A stretch of DNA of 9,737 nucleotides from an uncultured bacterium. Its GTDB lineage: Bacteria; Verrucomicrobiota; Kiritimatiellia; UBA8416; CALETX01. Under the pieces are notes generated by a model. The model worked only from the letters and a program-made list of their open reading frames with translations, did no database searches and had not been told where the DNA came from. The stretch covers positions 1-9,737 of the forward strand of contig CALETX010000121.1 in assembly GCA_937920455.1 (NCBI GenBank), written 5' to 3'. Made by a program: the position numbers and the translations under genes. How positions within the stretch are numbered: position 1 is the stretch's first letter; each line of letters opens with the position of its first letter. Below, piece by piece: positions 1 through 6,982 of the stretch.

Positions 1-942
1 AAGCGGGCTATGCGCCAGAGCGTCGGAAAAATGCATCTGTATCCGGACGGGGACGCTTATTATCTCCGAAATGCCATCGCCGAGAAGCTGTCAGTCAAAC
101 CCACTATGATCGTTCTGGGAAATGGCAGCAACGAAATTATCGAGCTGCTGGGGCACGTGTTTCTCACGCATGGAACGGACATCATCATGGGTTCCCATGC
201 CTTTCTAATTTATAGGCTCGTAGCGGCCATGTTTGGGGCGGGAGTGATAGATGTTCCGATGCGGTATTTTGCTCACGACCTTGACGCAATGCTGGCTGCG
301 ATCCGGCCCAGCACTCGGATAGTTTTTGTGTCGAATCCCAACAATCCCACCAGCACGGTCGTGGAGCCTGCGGATATCGAGCGTTTCATGGATGCTGTCC
401 CTGACCATGTCATTGTTTGTTTCGACGAGGCATATATCGAACTTCTGTCGCCGGACCGGCAGCCGGACACCTTGCGGCACGTTCGGGAGGGGCGGAAGGT
501 CGTCGTCATGAGGACCTTCTCGAAGACATACGGACTTGCCGGGTTGCGCCTTGGCTACGGGATAATGCCCGAGGAATGCGCGAACCTGCTCAACCGCGCT
601 CGCCAGCCGTTCAATGTCAATGCCATGGCGCAGATGGCCGGAGTTGCGGCGCTTCGTGATGACGCGCATGTTGCGAGGACCAGAGACATGGTTGCGCACG
701 GGATAGTGTTTTTCGAACGCGAACTTCGGAGTTTGAACCTCCGGTTTGTCCCGCCGTCGGCAAACTTTATTCTTGTCGAAGTTGGAGAGGGAAGGAAGGT
801 CTTTGAGGCCATGCAGAGGGAAGGTGTGATTGTCCGTCCCATGGACCCCTACGGCCTGCCTTCATATGTGCGGATCACCATCGGCACACCGTCTGAAAAC
901 AGAAGGTGCATGGCGGCACTGAAGAAGGTTCTTGGGAAGTAA
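1..942 (+). CDS. hisC: HisC-family PLP aminotransferase, 5'-partial
   Basis: This is a fold-type I PLP aminotransferase of the histidinol-phosphate/aromatic aminotransferase family. The frame is open from base 1, and the visible 313 residues begin near the HLYPDG motif, so roughly 40 N-terminal residues lie outside the window. The ATG at 10 is internal, not the start. Visible motifs are GNGSNE (cofactor phosphate region), NPNNPT, FDEAY (Asp that contacts the PLP ring nitrogen) and TFSKTYGLAGLRLGYG, with the Schiff-base lysine encoded at 523-525. The C-terminal SANFILVE and VRITIG segments are typical of HisC. The stop overlaps the tyrA start (TAATG). HisC-family enzymes next to tyrA commonly transaminate aromatic keto acids as well as, or instead of, imidazole-acetol phosphate. 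With no his genes in view, an aromatic role is likely but inferred. Confidence 0.92.
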   Translation, partial: KRAMRQSVGKMHLYPDGDAYYLRNAIAEKLSVKPTMIVLGNGSNEIIELLGHVFLTHGTDIIMGSHAFLIYRLVAAMFGAGVIDVPMRYFAHDLDAMLAAIRPSTRIVFVSNPNNPTSTVVEPADIERFMDAVPDHVIVCFDEAYIELLSPDRQPDTLRHVREGRKVVVMRTFSKTYGLAGLRLGYGIMPEECANLLNRARQPFNVNAMAQMAGVAALRDDAHVARTRDMVAHGIVFFERELRSLNLRFVPPSANFILVEVGEGRKVFEAMQREGVIVRPMDPYGLPSYVRITIGTPSENRRCMAALKKVLGK

Positions 943-1838
943 TGAGACCGCGGTCTGAAAAGCGTCAGGCAGATGTGGCGATAGTGGGGCTGGGCCTCAT
1001 GGGCGGATCTCTGGGCATGGCTCTTAAAAAGAAGGGCATGGCATGGGTGCGGGGATACGCCCGGCGAGCGGAGACCCGGAAGCTGGCTCTGAGCATGAGG
1101 GCTGCGGACGAGGTCTTTGGCACGCCTGGCGAAGCCGTTCGGGGGGCAGATATTGTGGTTCTTTGTCTGCCTGTGCTCGCAATACCAGATGTGCTCGCCG
1201 CGGTTGCAAGCGAGATCGAGCCTGAATCCATTGTAACGGATGTGGGCAGTACAAAGGCGTGGTTGCATATCCAATGTTCCAGAATACTTGCCGGGACTCG
1301 CGCCGCTTTTGTTGGGAGCCACCCAATGGCTGGTTCAGAGAAGAACGGAATAGAATGGGCAAGACCCGACATTTTTGATGGCGCTGCTGTTGCTGTTACG
1401 ATCTCGAGAAATGCTGACAGGCGCACGTGCTCGGCTGCGCGACGGCTTGTTTCCTGGTGGGAAAAGCTGGGCTGTCGCGTAGCAGTAATGCCTCCGCGGG
1501 AACACGATAGAATCGTGGCGCGCACCAGCCACGTTCCGCATGTCGCCTCTGCCGCGCTTGTACGGTTGCTTGGCGGAGGGGAAAGGGAGATTTTCATGTG
1601 TGGACCGGGGATCAGGGACGCCACGCGTCTTGCCGCCGGATCCGATGTTATCTGGTACGACATTTTGCGGACAAATGCCTCCGCCGTAGCAAGGGAAATT
1701 GGCCGTATGCAGTCGTATCTGGACGATGTAAAAAAGAGCCTTCAAGCCGGGAACTACACGGCGGTGAGGAGATTTCTTGCGGAGGCGCGAAGGCGCAGAG
1801 GATTTCTGGACACGGGTGCCCTCTCAGGAGGGAGATAG
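942..1838 (+). CDS. tyrA: Prephenate (or arogenate) dehydrogenase
   Basis: TyrA oxidatively decarboxylates prephenate or arogenate toward tyrosine in the cytoplasm. The 298-residue protein has an N-terminal Rossmann fold with GLGLMGGSLG at residues 16-25, VGSTKA at 101-106, the conserved GSHPMAGSE around His127, SHVPH with His197 and His200, and the helical-domain signature GPGIRDATRLAAGS at 221-234. No ACT or chorismate mutase domain is fused, so it is a short monofunctional form. The chosen ATG at 942 overlaps the preceding stop by one base. The open frame extends upstream to 906, but that extension lies inside hisC and adds nothing to the family N-terminus. At the end of the second beta strand the usual acidic residue is replaced by Ala40-Arg41-Arg42, which suggests NADP+ rather than NAD+. 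Substrate preference cannot be read from the sequence. Confidence 0.94.
   Translation: MRPRSEKRQADVAIVGLGLMGGSLGMALKKKGMAWVRGYARRAETRKLALSMRAADEVFGTPGEAVRGADIVVLCLPVLAIPDVLAAVASEIEPESIVTDVGSTKAWLHIQCSRILAGTRAAFVGSHPMAGSEKNGIEWARPDIFDGAAVAVTISRNADRRTCSAARRLVSWWEKLGCRVAVMPPREHDRIVARTSHVPHVASAALVRLLGGGEREIFMCGPGIRDATRLAAGSDVIWYDILRTNASAVAREIGRMQSYLDDVKKSLQAGNYTAVRRFLAEARRRRGFLDTGALSGGR
1826..1831 (+). promoter_or_regulatory. Ribosome-binding site of aroA
   Basis: A perfect AGGAGG lies 8 nt upstream of the ATG at 1840, inside the last codons of tyrA. It decides the aroA start over the longer in-frame extension to 1777, and it gives aroA its own strong translation signal within the operon. Confidence 0.8.
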
Positions 1839-1839
1839 A

Positions 1840-3177
1840 ATGGCTATTGAAACTGCCAGGACCATCTCGCCGGGCGGAGTTTTCTCGGGAGCAGTTCGCG
1901 TCCCCGGCGATAAGAGCATATCTCACAGGGCGGCCATGCTTGCCGGTCTGGCTTGGGGACGTTCGTTGATCCGCGGTTTCTTGTGCAGCGAAGATTGTCT
2001 GAACACTCTACGGGCTGTCGGCGCTCTTGGGGCTGGAGTGCAACGAAGGGGAACGGAAGTGGAAATTGAGGGGGTGGGGGGCCGTTTCATCTCCCCATCT
2101 TCGGCGCTCGACATGGGCAATTCAGGCACGGGCATCAGGCTCCTGGCAGGCATTTTGGCAGGCCATGATTTTGTGTCCGAATTGACGGGTGATGCTTCGT
2201 TGCGGTCCAGGCCGATGCGCAGGATCAAAGAACCGCTTGAAATGATGGGCGCTACGGTGGAATGCCTGGGTCAGGGTGGGTGCGCTCCTATACGCATACG
2301 TGGCGGCAGCCTGCGGGCGATCACTTATCCCCTTCCTGTGGCTTCTGCGCAGGTAAAATCTTGTGTGCTCCTCGCCGGCCTGTTCGCAGACGGCGTTACG
2401 AGGGTCATCGAGCCTCTTCCCACGAGGGATCACACCGAGAGAATATTCACTGAGATCGGGATCCCTCTGAATGTCGAGGGGTTGACCGTTTCCGTCCAAG
2501 GATTTGCACCGTCCAGGGTGTTTTTCCCTGCTTTCGAGATGAACATCCCCGGCGATTTCTCGTCCGCGGCCTACTGGATCGCGGCGGCGGCCGCTGTGCC
2601 TGGCTCGGAGGTTCTGGTTGAGGGTGTGGGTCTGAATCCGCGGAGGACTGCTCTGCTTGATGTGCTGAGACGGATGGGTTCTCAGATAGAGGTCAGGTTA
2701 CAAGAGGGGGTGGAGGGACGGGAGCCGCGCGGGGATGTTATTGTGCGAGGGTGCAGATTGAAGGCCACGACGGTTTCTGGTGCGGAGATTCCCAATCTGA
2801 TAGACGAAATTCCCGTGCTTTCCGCGGTGGCGGCGCTGGCGGATGGAACGACGGTCATAAAGGATGCGTCGGAATTGAGGGTTAAGGAATCGGATCGGAT
2901 TGCCGCGATGGCTGCCGGCCTTTCGGCCTTGAACATAAAGACCGACACTTTTCAGGATGGAATCGCTGTTACCGGAGGCGGCGTGATATGCGAAGGGGCG
3001 GCCATTGATTCGCGGGACGACCACAGAATAGCCATGTCGTTTGCGGTGCTGGCTGCGGCTGCCGGTGTTGGCATCAGGATTGAAAAGACGGCATGCGTGG
3101 CAACGTCGTATCCGGAATTCTGGCGGGATTTGGAGGGCATTACTGGAGTCCATGTCGGCACGAGTTATAGCGATTGA
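1840..3177 (+). CDS. aroA: 3-phosphoshikimate 1-carboxyvinyltransferase (EPSP synthase)
   Basis: AroA joins phosphoenolpyruvate to shikimate-3-phosphate, the sixth step of the shikimate pathway. The 445-residue length is normal. Motifs in order are VPGDKSISHR (Lys25), DMGNSGTGIR at 91-100, DASLRSRPM at 118-126, PVASAQVKS at 166-174, RDHTERI, IDEIP with the probable catalytic Asp322, RVKESDR at 347-353, DDHRIAMS at 393-400 and EKTACVATSYPEF at 415-427. The RPM and ASAQVKS forms resemble class II enzymes (Bacillus and Agrobacterium CP4 type) more than the E. coli class I type. Gly96 in the NSGT loop is retained. The frame is open upstream to 1777, but the ATG at 1840 is preferred: it has a strong AGGAGG at 1826-1831 with 8-nt spacing and sits directly after the tyrA stop. 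The 3' end overlaps cmk by 26 nt. Confidence 0.96.
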   Translation: MAIETARTISPGGVFSGAVRVPGDKSISHRAAMLAGLAWGRSLIRGFLCSEDCLNTLRAVGALGAGVQRRGTEVEIEGVGGRFISPSSALDMGNSGTGIRLLAGILAGHDFVSELTGDASLRSRPMRRIKEPLEMMGATVECLGQGGCAPIRIRGGSLRAITYPLPVASAQVKSCVLLAGLFADGVTRVIEPLPTRDHTERIFTEIGIPLNVEGLTVSVQGFAPSRVFFPAFEMNIPGDFSSAAYWIAAAAAVPGSEVLVEGVGLNPRRTALLDVLRRMGSQIEVRLQEGVEGREPRGDVIVRGCRLKATTVSGAEIPNLIDEIPVLSAVAALADGTTVIKDASELRVKESDRIAAMAAGLSALNIKTDTFQDGIAVTGGGVICEGAAIDSRDDHRIAMSFAVLAAAAGVGIRIEKTACVATSYPEFWRDLEGITGVHVGTSYSD

Positions 3178-3850
3178 CGGTCCGGCTGCGTCGGGTAAGT
3201 CTACCGTGGCGAGGCGCGTAGCGAGCGCGCTGGGATGGGTATATGTGGATTCCGGCGCGTTGTACAGGGCAGTTGCCTGGAAGGCATTGAAGGACGGTAT
3301 CAATACAGAAGACGCTGAAGCCGTTGGCCGTCTGGCGGATGTCTTGAATCCGGAATTCGAAATGCGGGACGGCGCGGTGATATTTCGCGTGGATGGCAGG
3401 GAACCTGGCATGGAGCTAAGAACGGACCGCGTGAACGCGAGCGTTAGTCGGGTCGCGGCCATGCCAACTGTCCGCGAACGGGTCAGCAGCTGGCTCAGGT
3501 CTCTGACTCGTTTCGGAAATCTGGTGATGGAGGGGCGTGATATTGGGACTGCGGTCTTTCCGAACGCGGAACGCAAGTTCTATCTGGACGCTTCTCCTGA
3601 AGTAAGGGCACGGCGGCGGCATGCGGAAATATTGGCACAGGATACGAAGGCCAGCGAACGGCAGGTGGGAGAATCGTTGAGGAAGAGGGATCTTGTGGAC
3701 AGCACCCGTGTAGCGGCGCCGCTCAGAGTTGCGCCCGACGCAGTGGTGATTGACACGACAGATCTTACGATAGACGATGTGGTCGAAAAAGTGCTCGCCA
3801 TGGCGGGCGTAAAAGAACAAGGGGGGAGTTGCAAAAATGGAAAAGGGTGA
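3152..3850 (+). CDS. cmk: Cytidylate kinase
   Basis: Cmk phosphorylates CMP and dCMP with ATP to the diphosphates. The 232-residue protein shows a Walker A loop GPAASGKST at residues 10-18, the nucleotide-monophosphate site YVDSGALYRA at 31-40 (family norm YxDTGAMYRA, so two conservative changes), the signature EGRDIGTAV at 127-135, the lid arginines around 178-186 and the C-terminal VAAPLRVAPDAVVIDTT segment at 187-203. The ATG at 3152 places the P-loop about ten residues in, as in the family. Extending further upstream would only translate aroA sequence in another frame. It overlaps aroA by 26 nt and the next gene by 14 nt. Linkage of aroA and cmk is seen in other bacteria such as E. coli. 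The last ten residues (GGSCKNGKG region) look unconserved and are encoded by the next gene's ribosome-binding site. Confidence 0.95.
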   Translation: MSARVIAIDGPAASGKSTVARRVASALGWVYVDSGALYRAVAWKALKDGINTEDAEAVGRLADVLNPEFEMRDGAVIFRVDGREPGMELRTDRVNASVSRVAAMPTVRERVSSWLRSLTRFGNLVMEGRDIGTAVFPNAERKFYLDASPEVRARRRHAEILAQDTKASERQVGESLRKRDLVDSTRVAAPLRVAPDAVVIDTTDLTIDDVVEKVLAMAGVKEQGGSCKNGKG

Positions 3851-4751
3851 CGCAACCAGGCAGCACGAGATAAGGATCGGGACATTGGTGAACGGGGCGG
3901 CGAACTGCGCGGCAACTATCAGGCAGATACTTCCACATGGGTTTGAATCGTTCAGCATTACCTTCTGGCAGACAACCGAAGGTGTTGATCTCAAGGCTTT
4001 GGCTAGGGAGGTTAAAGAGGCACTGGGAGACAGCGGAGCGGTCGTATCGTCGGTCAGCATTTTCGGCAATCCGCTCGAGAGCACCCCCAAAGACAAGGAG
4101 ACGCTGGAAGGGTGGCGGCGGCTGATTGACTGCGCTCATCTTTTTGGGTGCGACCTGGTGACCGGTTTTACGGGAAGAGTCAGGGGTCAGCCGATAGACA
4201 AGAGCATTCCTGTTTTCAAGAAGGTGTTCGGATCGCTTGGGAAGAGGGCATTGGACAGGGGAGTCCGACTTGCCTTCGAGAACTGCGATATGGGCGGCAA
4301 CTGGCAGACAGGCGATTGGAACATAGCCCACACTCCGGCAGCTTGGGAAATGATGTTCGATGCTGTTCCTCTCAACAATCTTGGTCTTCAGTGGGAGCCA
4401 TGCCATCAAATGGTCAAACTCATAGATCCAATGCCTCAGCTTCGCACATGGGTGAAGAAGATATTTCATCTGCATGGCAAGGATGCAACCGTTTATCGCG
4501 ATGTTATCAGAACTCATGGGATTGGTGGGCCTCATCCGTTTGCGTTTCACAGGACGCCCGGATTTGGCGACAGCAACTGGACGGACATTATTTCCGAACT
4601 GCGTCGCGGAGGATTCAGGGGTTCGATAGACATAGAGGGTTGGCATGATCCTGTGTACAGAGGCGAGCTTGAGATGACCGGCCAGGTTCACGCTTTGCAG
4701 TATTTGAAATGGTGCAGGGGTGGAGCGATAGTTCCGAATCCCGCCCCGTGA
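3837..4751 (+). CDS. Sugar phosphate isomerase/epimerase (xylose isomerase-like TIM barrel)
   Basis: This 304-residue protein belongs to the AP-endonuclease-2 / xylose-isomerase-like TIM-barrel superfamily, metal-dependent enzymes that isomerise, epimerise or dehydrate sugars. Visible signatures are AFENCD with Glu148, QWEPCHQM with Glu187 and His190, FHLHGKD with His211 and His213, RTPGFGDSNW at 239-248 and the terminal DIEGWHDP with Glu267. Together these supply the expected Glu/Glu/His/Glu metal ligands. The ATG at 3837 has GGGGGGAG at 3821-3828 with 8-nt spacing and overlaps the cmk 3' end by 14 nt, which indicates co-transcription with the aro genes. There is no signal peptide, so it should be cytoplasmic. 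The sequence resembles, from memory, a family common in Planctomycetes and Lentisphaerae with no assigned substrate. 3-Dehydroshikimate dehydratases share this fold, but nothing here identifies it as one. Confidence 0.85.
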   Translation: MEKGDATRQHEIRIGTLVNGAANCAATIRQILPHGFESFSITFWQTTEGVDLKALAREVKEALGDSGAVVSSVSIFGNPLESTPKDKETLEGWRRLIDCAHLFGCDLVTGFTGRVRGQPIDKSIPVFKKVFGSLGKRALDRGVRLAFENCDMGGNWQTGDWNIAHTPAAWEMMFDAVPLNNLGLQWEPCHQMVKLIDPMPQLRTWVKKIFHLHGKDATVYRDVIRTHGIGGPHPFAFHRTPGFGDSNWTDIISELRRGGFRGSIDIEGWHDPVYRGELEMTGQVHALQYLKWCRGGAIVPNPAP

Positions 4752-4771
4752 TTAAGCAGGCATGGGGCCTC

Positions 4772-4789
4772 GTCAACGGATAGGTTGAC
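4772..4789 (+). other. Perfect 6-bp inverted repeat (hairpin)
   Basis: GTCAAC and GTTGAC flank a GGATAG loop, 20 nt after the epimerase stop. No T-run follows, so it is not a convincing intrinsic terminator. It could be a weak processing or pausing hairpin between the aro operon and the membrane cassette, or chance. Confidence 0.4.
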
Positions 4790-4814
4790 CGGAATGTCCT
4801 GTACGAGCAGTGGA

Positions 4815-4827
4815 GCGGATAGTCCGC
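4815..4827 (+). other. Short hairpin just upstream of the small membrane protein start
   Basis: GCGGA and TCCGC form a perfect 5-bp stem around a TAG triloop, ending 3 nt before the ATG at 4831. The only Shine-Dalgarno-like word nearby (TGGAG, 4811-4815) lies on the other side of it, at an otherwise poor distance. The hairpin may either block initiation or bring the two sites together. Its loop region shares the word GGATAG with the hairpin at 4772-4789. Confidence 0.35.
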
Positions 4828-4830
4828 AGT

Positions 4831-5079
4831 ATGGGCATGCTTTGGAGAAAAAAGTGGCTGAATGTTATTATCGTGCTTGCGAGTTTGTGCGGCGCGATAA
4901 GCATCGGTCTTTTGGCGATGTGGTGGGGCTCAGGCGGCACGGCTTTTCTCAAGCTCGCGGCGTTGTACGGACTTGCGGCGCTTGCTCTTGTGGGATTGTG
5001 GGGCGTCCTTGGCGAAGTGCGGCGGCTATCGAAAAGGCGGTCGCGTAATTTTCCGCGCGAGGAACTCTTGCAGCAGTGA
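4831..5079 (+). CDS. Small two-helix membrane protein, unknown function
   Basis: This is a short protein of 82 residues from the ATG at 4831; a GTG at 4810 would give 89. Counting from 4831, there is a basic MGMLWRKKW start, a first hydrophobic helix at about 10-31 (IIVLASLCGAISIGLLAMWW), a short Gly/Ser-rich turn, a second helix at about 39-61 and a strongly basic tail with the RRLSKRR motif. By the positive-inside rule both ends should face the cytoplasm. I do not recognise the family. Its stop overlaps the GTG start of the GspL-like gene by 4 nt (GTGA), so the two are probably co-translated and the protein may be a small subunit of the same membrane assembly. The start is uncertain because neither candidate has a well-placed ribosome-binding site. 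Confidence 0.65.
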   Translation: MGMLWRKKWLNVIIVLASLCGAISIGLLAMWWGSGGTAFLKLAALYGLAALALVGLWGVLGEVRRLSKRRSRNFPREELLQQ

Positions 5080-6455
5080 GACAGGATCGAAATGGCTCGT
5101 TGAAATGGGCGCGGACCGTGATCGGCGTGGCGCTCGGCAATGGCGGAAGAGTAGCCGCTGTGCGCGGCGAGAGGCGCGGGCGCAGAGTTTTATGCATGGC
5201 CGTGGATAGAGACGAGGCGGCGAAAATGGTTTCTGAGGGCGTGCCATGTGTTGGGCACATGTCCGCAAGACAGACAATCGCCAGATGGTTTGAAGCGCCT
5301 TTTGAAAGCAAGTGGAAGGCGCGCCGAGTTATTCCGACTCTCGTGGATATTCATCTGCCTTTTGCTCTTGAGGATTCGTGCCATGTCGTTATTCCGGGTC
5401 GGAAAGGACTTTCGGGGCGATGCCGCTACCTTGCAATTGCGGCTCGCGTGATGGACATAAGGCGGCGCATCGAAGAACTTGCGGCCGCGGGATTCGAACC
5501 GGCGGTTCTGGATCACGAGGGGCTTTCTTTATGGAGCCACAGTATTGCAGAACGCAAACCTTCGAGCAACGGCGTAGTGCGGATTGTGGTAAATGCGGAT
5601 GGTGATTCATCGGCTCTAGCTTTCGGTACGCCTTCGGAATTCCTTTCGGTTCATTCATGGCGCACGAGCGATCCGGCCTCGGCTGCCCGCATTGTGAGAG
5701 CCTGCCGTATGGCTTTGTCGGCATCGGACCTCAAGGCCGAATGGGCGTGGTGCGGTCCGGATGTGGCTGATGCGGCATTTGTCGAGAAGGCGCGGGAGGC
5801 GCTTGCAGGGGAATGGTCCGGAAGTTATTTTGTGCATGACGATCCGGCGTTTTTTCTGTCGCGTGCTCTCGCGAGTCGTTCGTTGTCGGACGGGCCGTTC
5901 AGGTGCAACTTGAGGGTTGGACCTTTTGTACATGAAGTTATAGCGGCCAGGGAACGCAGAGTTACGGCGCGGTCGGCTGTGGCATTGTGCGGGGTGTCGC
6001 TGTTCCTGCTTGGGGCTGCGCTTTGCGCCAGGCTTTTGGTATCGCGCGCAGAGGCTGAGCTTGACCGGACGTTTTCGGCCATCGCCTCTGATGCGGCCGG
6101 TTTTCCAGTTGTGGGGAGGGGCCAGCATGCGCTCAAGATTGTTGAGGACTCGCTCACAAGAAGGCAGCATGAGTGGCTTCCGTTTGTCAACAGGGCCGGG
6201 CCGTCTCTGCTGGATCTGTTAGGACCGATCACGCGGGAGGCTTCGTCCAACTCGCTTCAGATTGTCTCGCTCAATCTTGACAGGACGAAAATCTCCATGA
6301 GTGGAATCGGCCGAGATTGGCTGGGATGCGAGCGCATGGCAGCATTTCTGAGAGATCTCGGATACCAGCCGCGTCTTGACAGGAAGGACGCCGGCGCTGA
6401 CGGCTTGGTTCCTTTTGCCATAGAGACGGCTGATGTTGGAGGCGCGCGGGAATGA
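5076..6455 (+). CDS. GspL-like (PilM-PilN fusion-like) membrane protein
   Basis: This 459-residue protein has the layout of type II secretion GspL, or of fused PilM and PilN from type IV pili. The N-terminal VIGVALGNGGRVAAVRG segment looks like an actin/PilM-type first strand pair without the acidic phosphate-binding residue. APFESKWKARRVIPTLVDIHLPF at about 74-96 resembles the GspL/PilM segment that marks the second subdomain. FRCNLRVGPF at 275-284 is PilN/GspL-like and precedes one transmembrane helix at about 301-322. A periplasmic part of some 135 residues then ends in a ferredoxin-like segment (LQIVSLNLDRTKISMSG and the following helix). It starts with GTG in a GTGA overlap and overlaps the next start by ATGA. 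Expected role: inner-membrane platform of a secretion or pilus machine. The family call rests on layout and short motifs, not on a search. Confidence 0.6.
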   Translation: MRQDRNGSLKWARTVIGVALGNGGRVAAVRGERRGRRVLCMAVDRDEAAKMVSEGVPCVGHMSARQTIARWFEAPFESKWKARRVIPTLVDIHLPFALEDSCHVVIPGRKGLSGRCRYLAIAARVMDIRRRIEELAAAGFEPAVLDHEGLSLWSHSIAERKPSSNGVVRIVVNADGDSSALAFGTPSEFLSVHSWRTSDPASAARIVRACRMALSASDLKAEWAWCGPDVADAAFVEKAREALAGEWSGSYFVHDDPAFFLSRALASRSLSDGPFRCNLRVGPFVHEVIAARERRVTARSAVALCGVSLFLLGAALCARLLVSRAEAELDRTFSAIASDAAGFPVVGRGQHALKIVEDSLTRRQHEWLPFVNRAGPSLLDLLGPITREASSNSLQIVSLNLDRTKISMSGIGRDWLGCERMAAFLRDLGYQPRLDRKDAGADGLVPFAIETADVGGARE

Positions 6456-6982
6456 CTGCAAGAAGTCGGATGTTTTTTGTTTTGTGTGGACTTGTTTTTC
6501 TTGCTGCTGGTGGTGCGGCGATTGAAACCGCAAAGTGGCTGCGAACAGCTTCCGCCAGGATCCAAAGAAAGAGCGGAGATATTGCCGCGCTGAGCAGACT
6601 GGCTTCGCGAGTTGGCGAATGGAAGGCGGCTGTTGCGGCTGTCGAGGCCGAAGCGCCTTCTGGCCGCGTAGGGTTGGATGTGCTCTTGCGAGAAATGTTT
6701 CCGTCCGCCGAGCCTGACAGCATACGCGAGACCTCTCGCCGTGTTCAGGGCGGCTGGCTGCTGCGTGAGGCTGAGACGACATTGCGGGAGGTGTCTTTTG
6801 AAGCAGCATGCGATTTTGCGCGTCGCGCCGAGACATCAGAGTATGGTTGGCGGGTGGCGGGGCTGAGTTTTCTTTCGGAGCATAGCGCGGTTGGGGCTGG
6901 AAATGTGGTATTTCGTTTCGAAATGCTGGAGCGTACAGCGCCTTCGCCGCGGATGATTGGAGAAGGAATCCCAGATTCGTGA
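6452..6982 (+). CDS. GspM/PilO-like membrane protein
   Basis: This 176-residue protein begins with a short basic tail and one transmembrane helix at about 7-25 (FFVLCGLVFLAAGGAA). A charged helical stretch that could form a coiled coil follows at about 26-68. The C-terminal part is a beta-alpha-beta unit: LREVSFEAACDFARRAE at about 115-131, then WRVAGLSFLSEH and VVFRFEML. That is the layout of GspM and PilO, which pair with GspL and PilN in type II secretion and type IV pili. The ATG overlaps the preceding stop (ATGA) and the stop overlaps the next GTG (GTGA), so it is translationally coupled on both sides. GspM sequences diverge strongly, so the call depends on its position after a GspL-like gene. 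Confidence 0.55.
   Translation: MTARSRMFFVLCGLVFLAAGGAAIETAKWLRTASARIQRKSGDIAALSRLASRVGEWKAAVAAVEAEAPSGRVGLDVLLREMFPSAEPDSIRETSRRVQGGWLLREAETTLREVSFEAACDFARRAETSEYGWRVAGLSFLSEHSAVGAGNVVFRFEMLERTAPSPRMIGEGIPDS

Noticed and set aside
1840..3177. Glyphosate-insensitive AroA of the CP4 type
   Set aside because: Class II-like motifs are present, but the loop keeps Gly96 (NSGT) rather than the Ala of CP4, so insensitivity cannot be claimed.
2698..3576. Minus-strand open frame of 292 codons
   Set aside because: It lies antisense to aroA and cmk, both of which have full family motifs. The translation is rich in Arg, Ser and Pro with no recognisable domain, as expected for shadow frames in GC-rich coding DNA.
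3765..4691. Minus-strand open frame of 308 codons
   Set aside because: It is antisense to the TIM-barrel epimerase, which has all its metal-ligand motifs and a good ribosome-binding site. The antisense product has no recognisable domain.
4752..4809. Sigma-70 promoter using TTGACC at 4785-4790
   Set aside because: No -10-like hexamer occurs 16-18 nt downstream; the sequence there is CAGTGGAG.
4785..5048. Plus-strand frame of 87 codons overlapping the small membrane protein
   Set aside because: It is cysteine- and arginine-rich without pattern. The alternative frame gives two clean transmembrane helices and a GTGA junction with the next gene.
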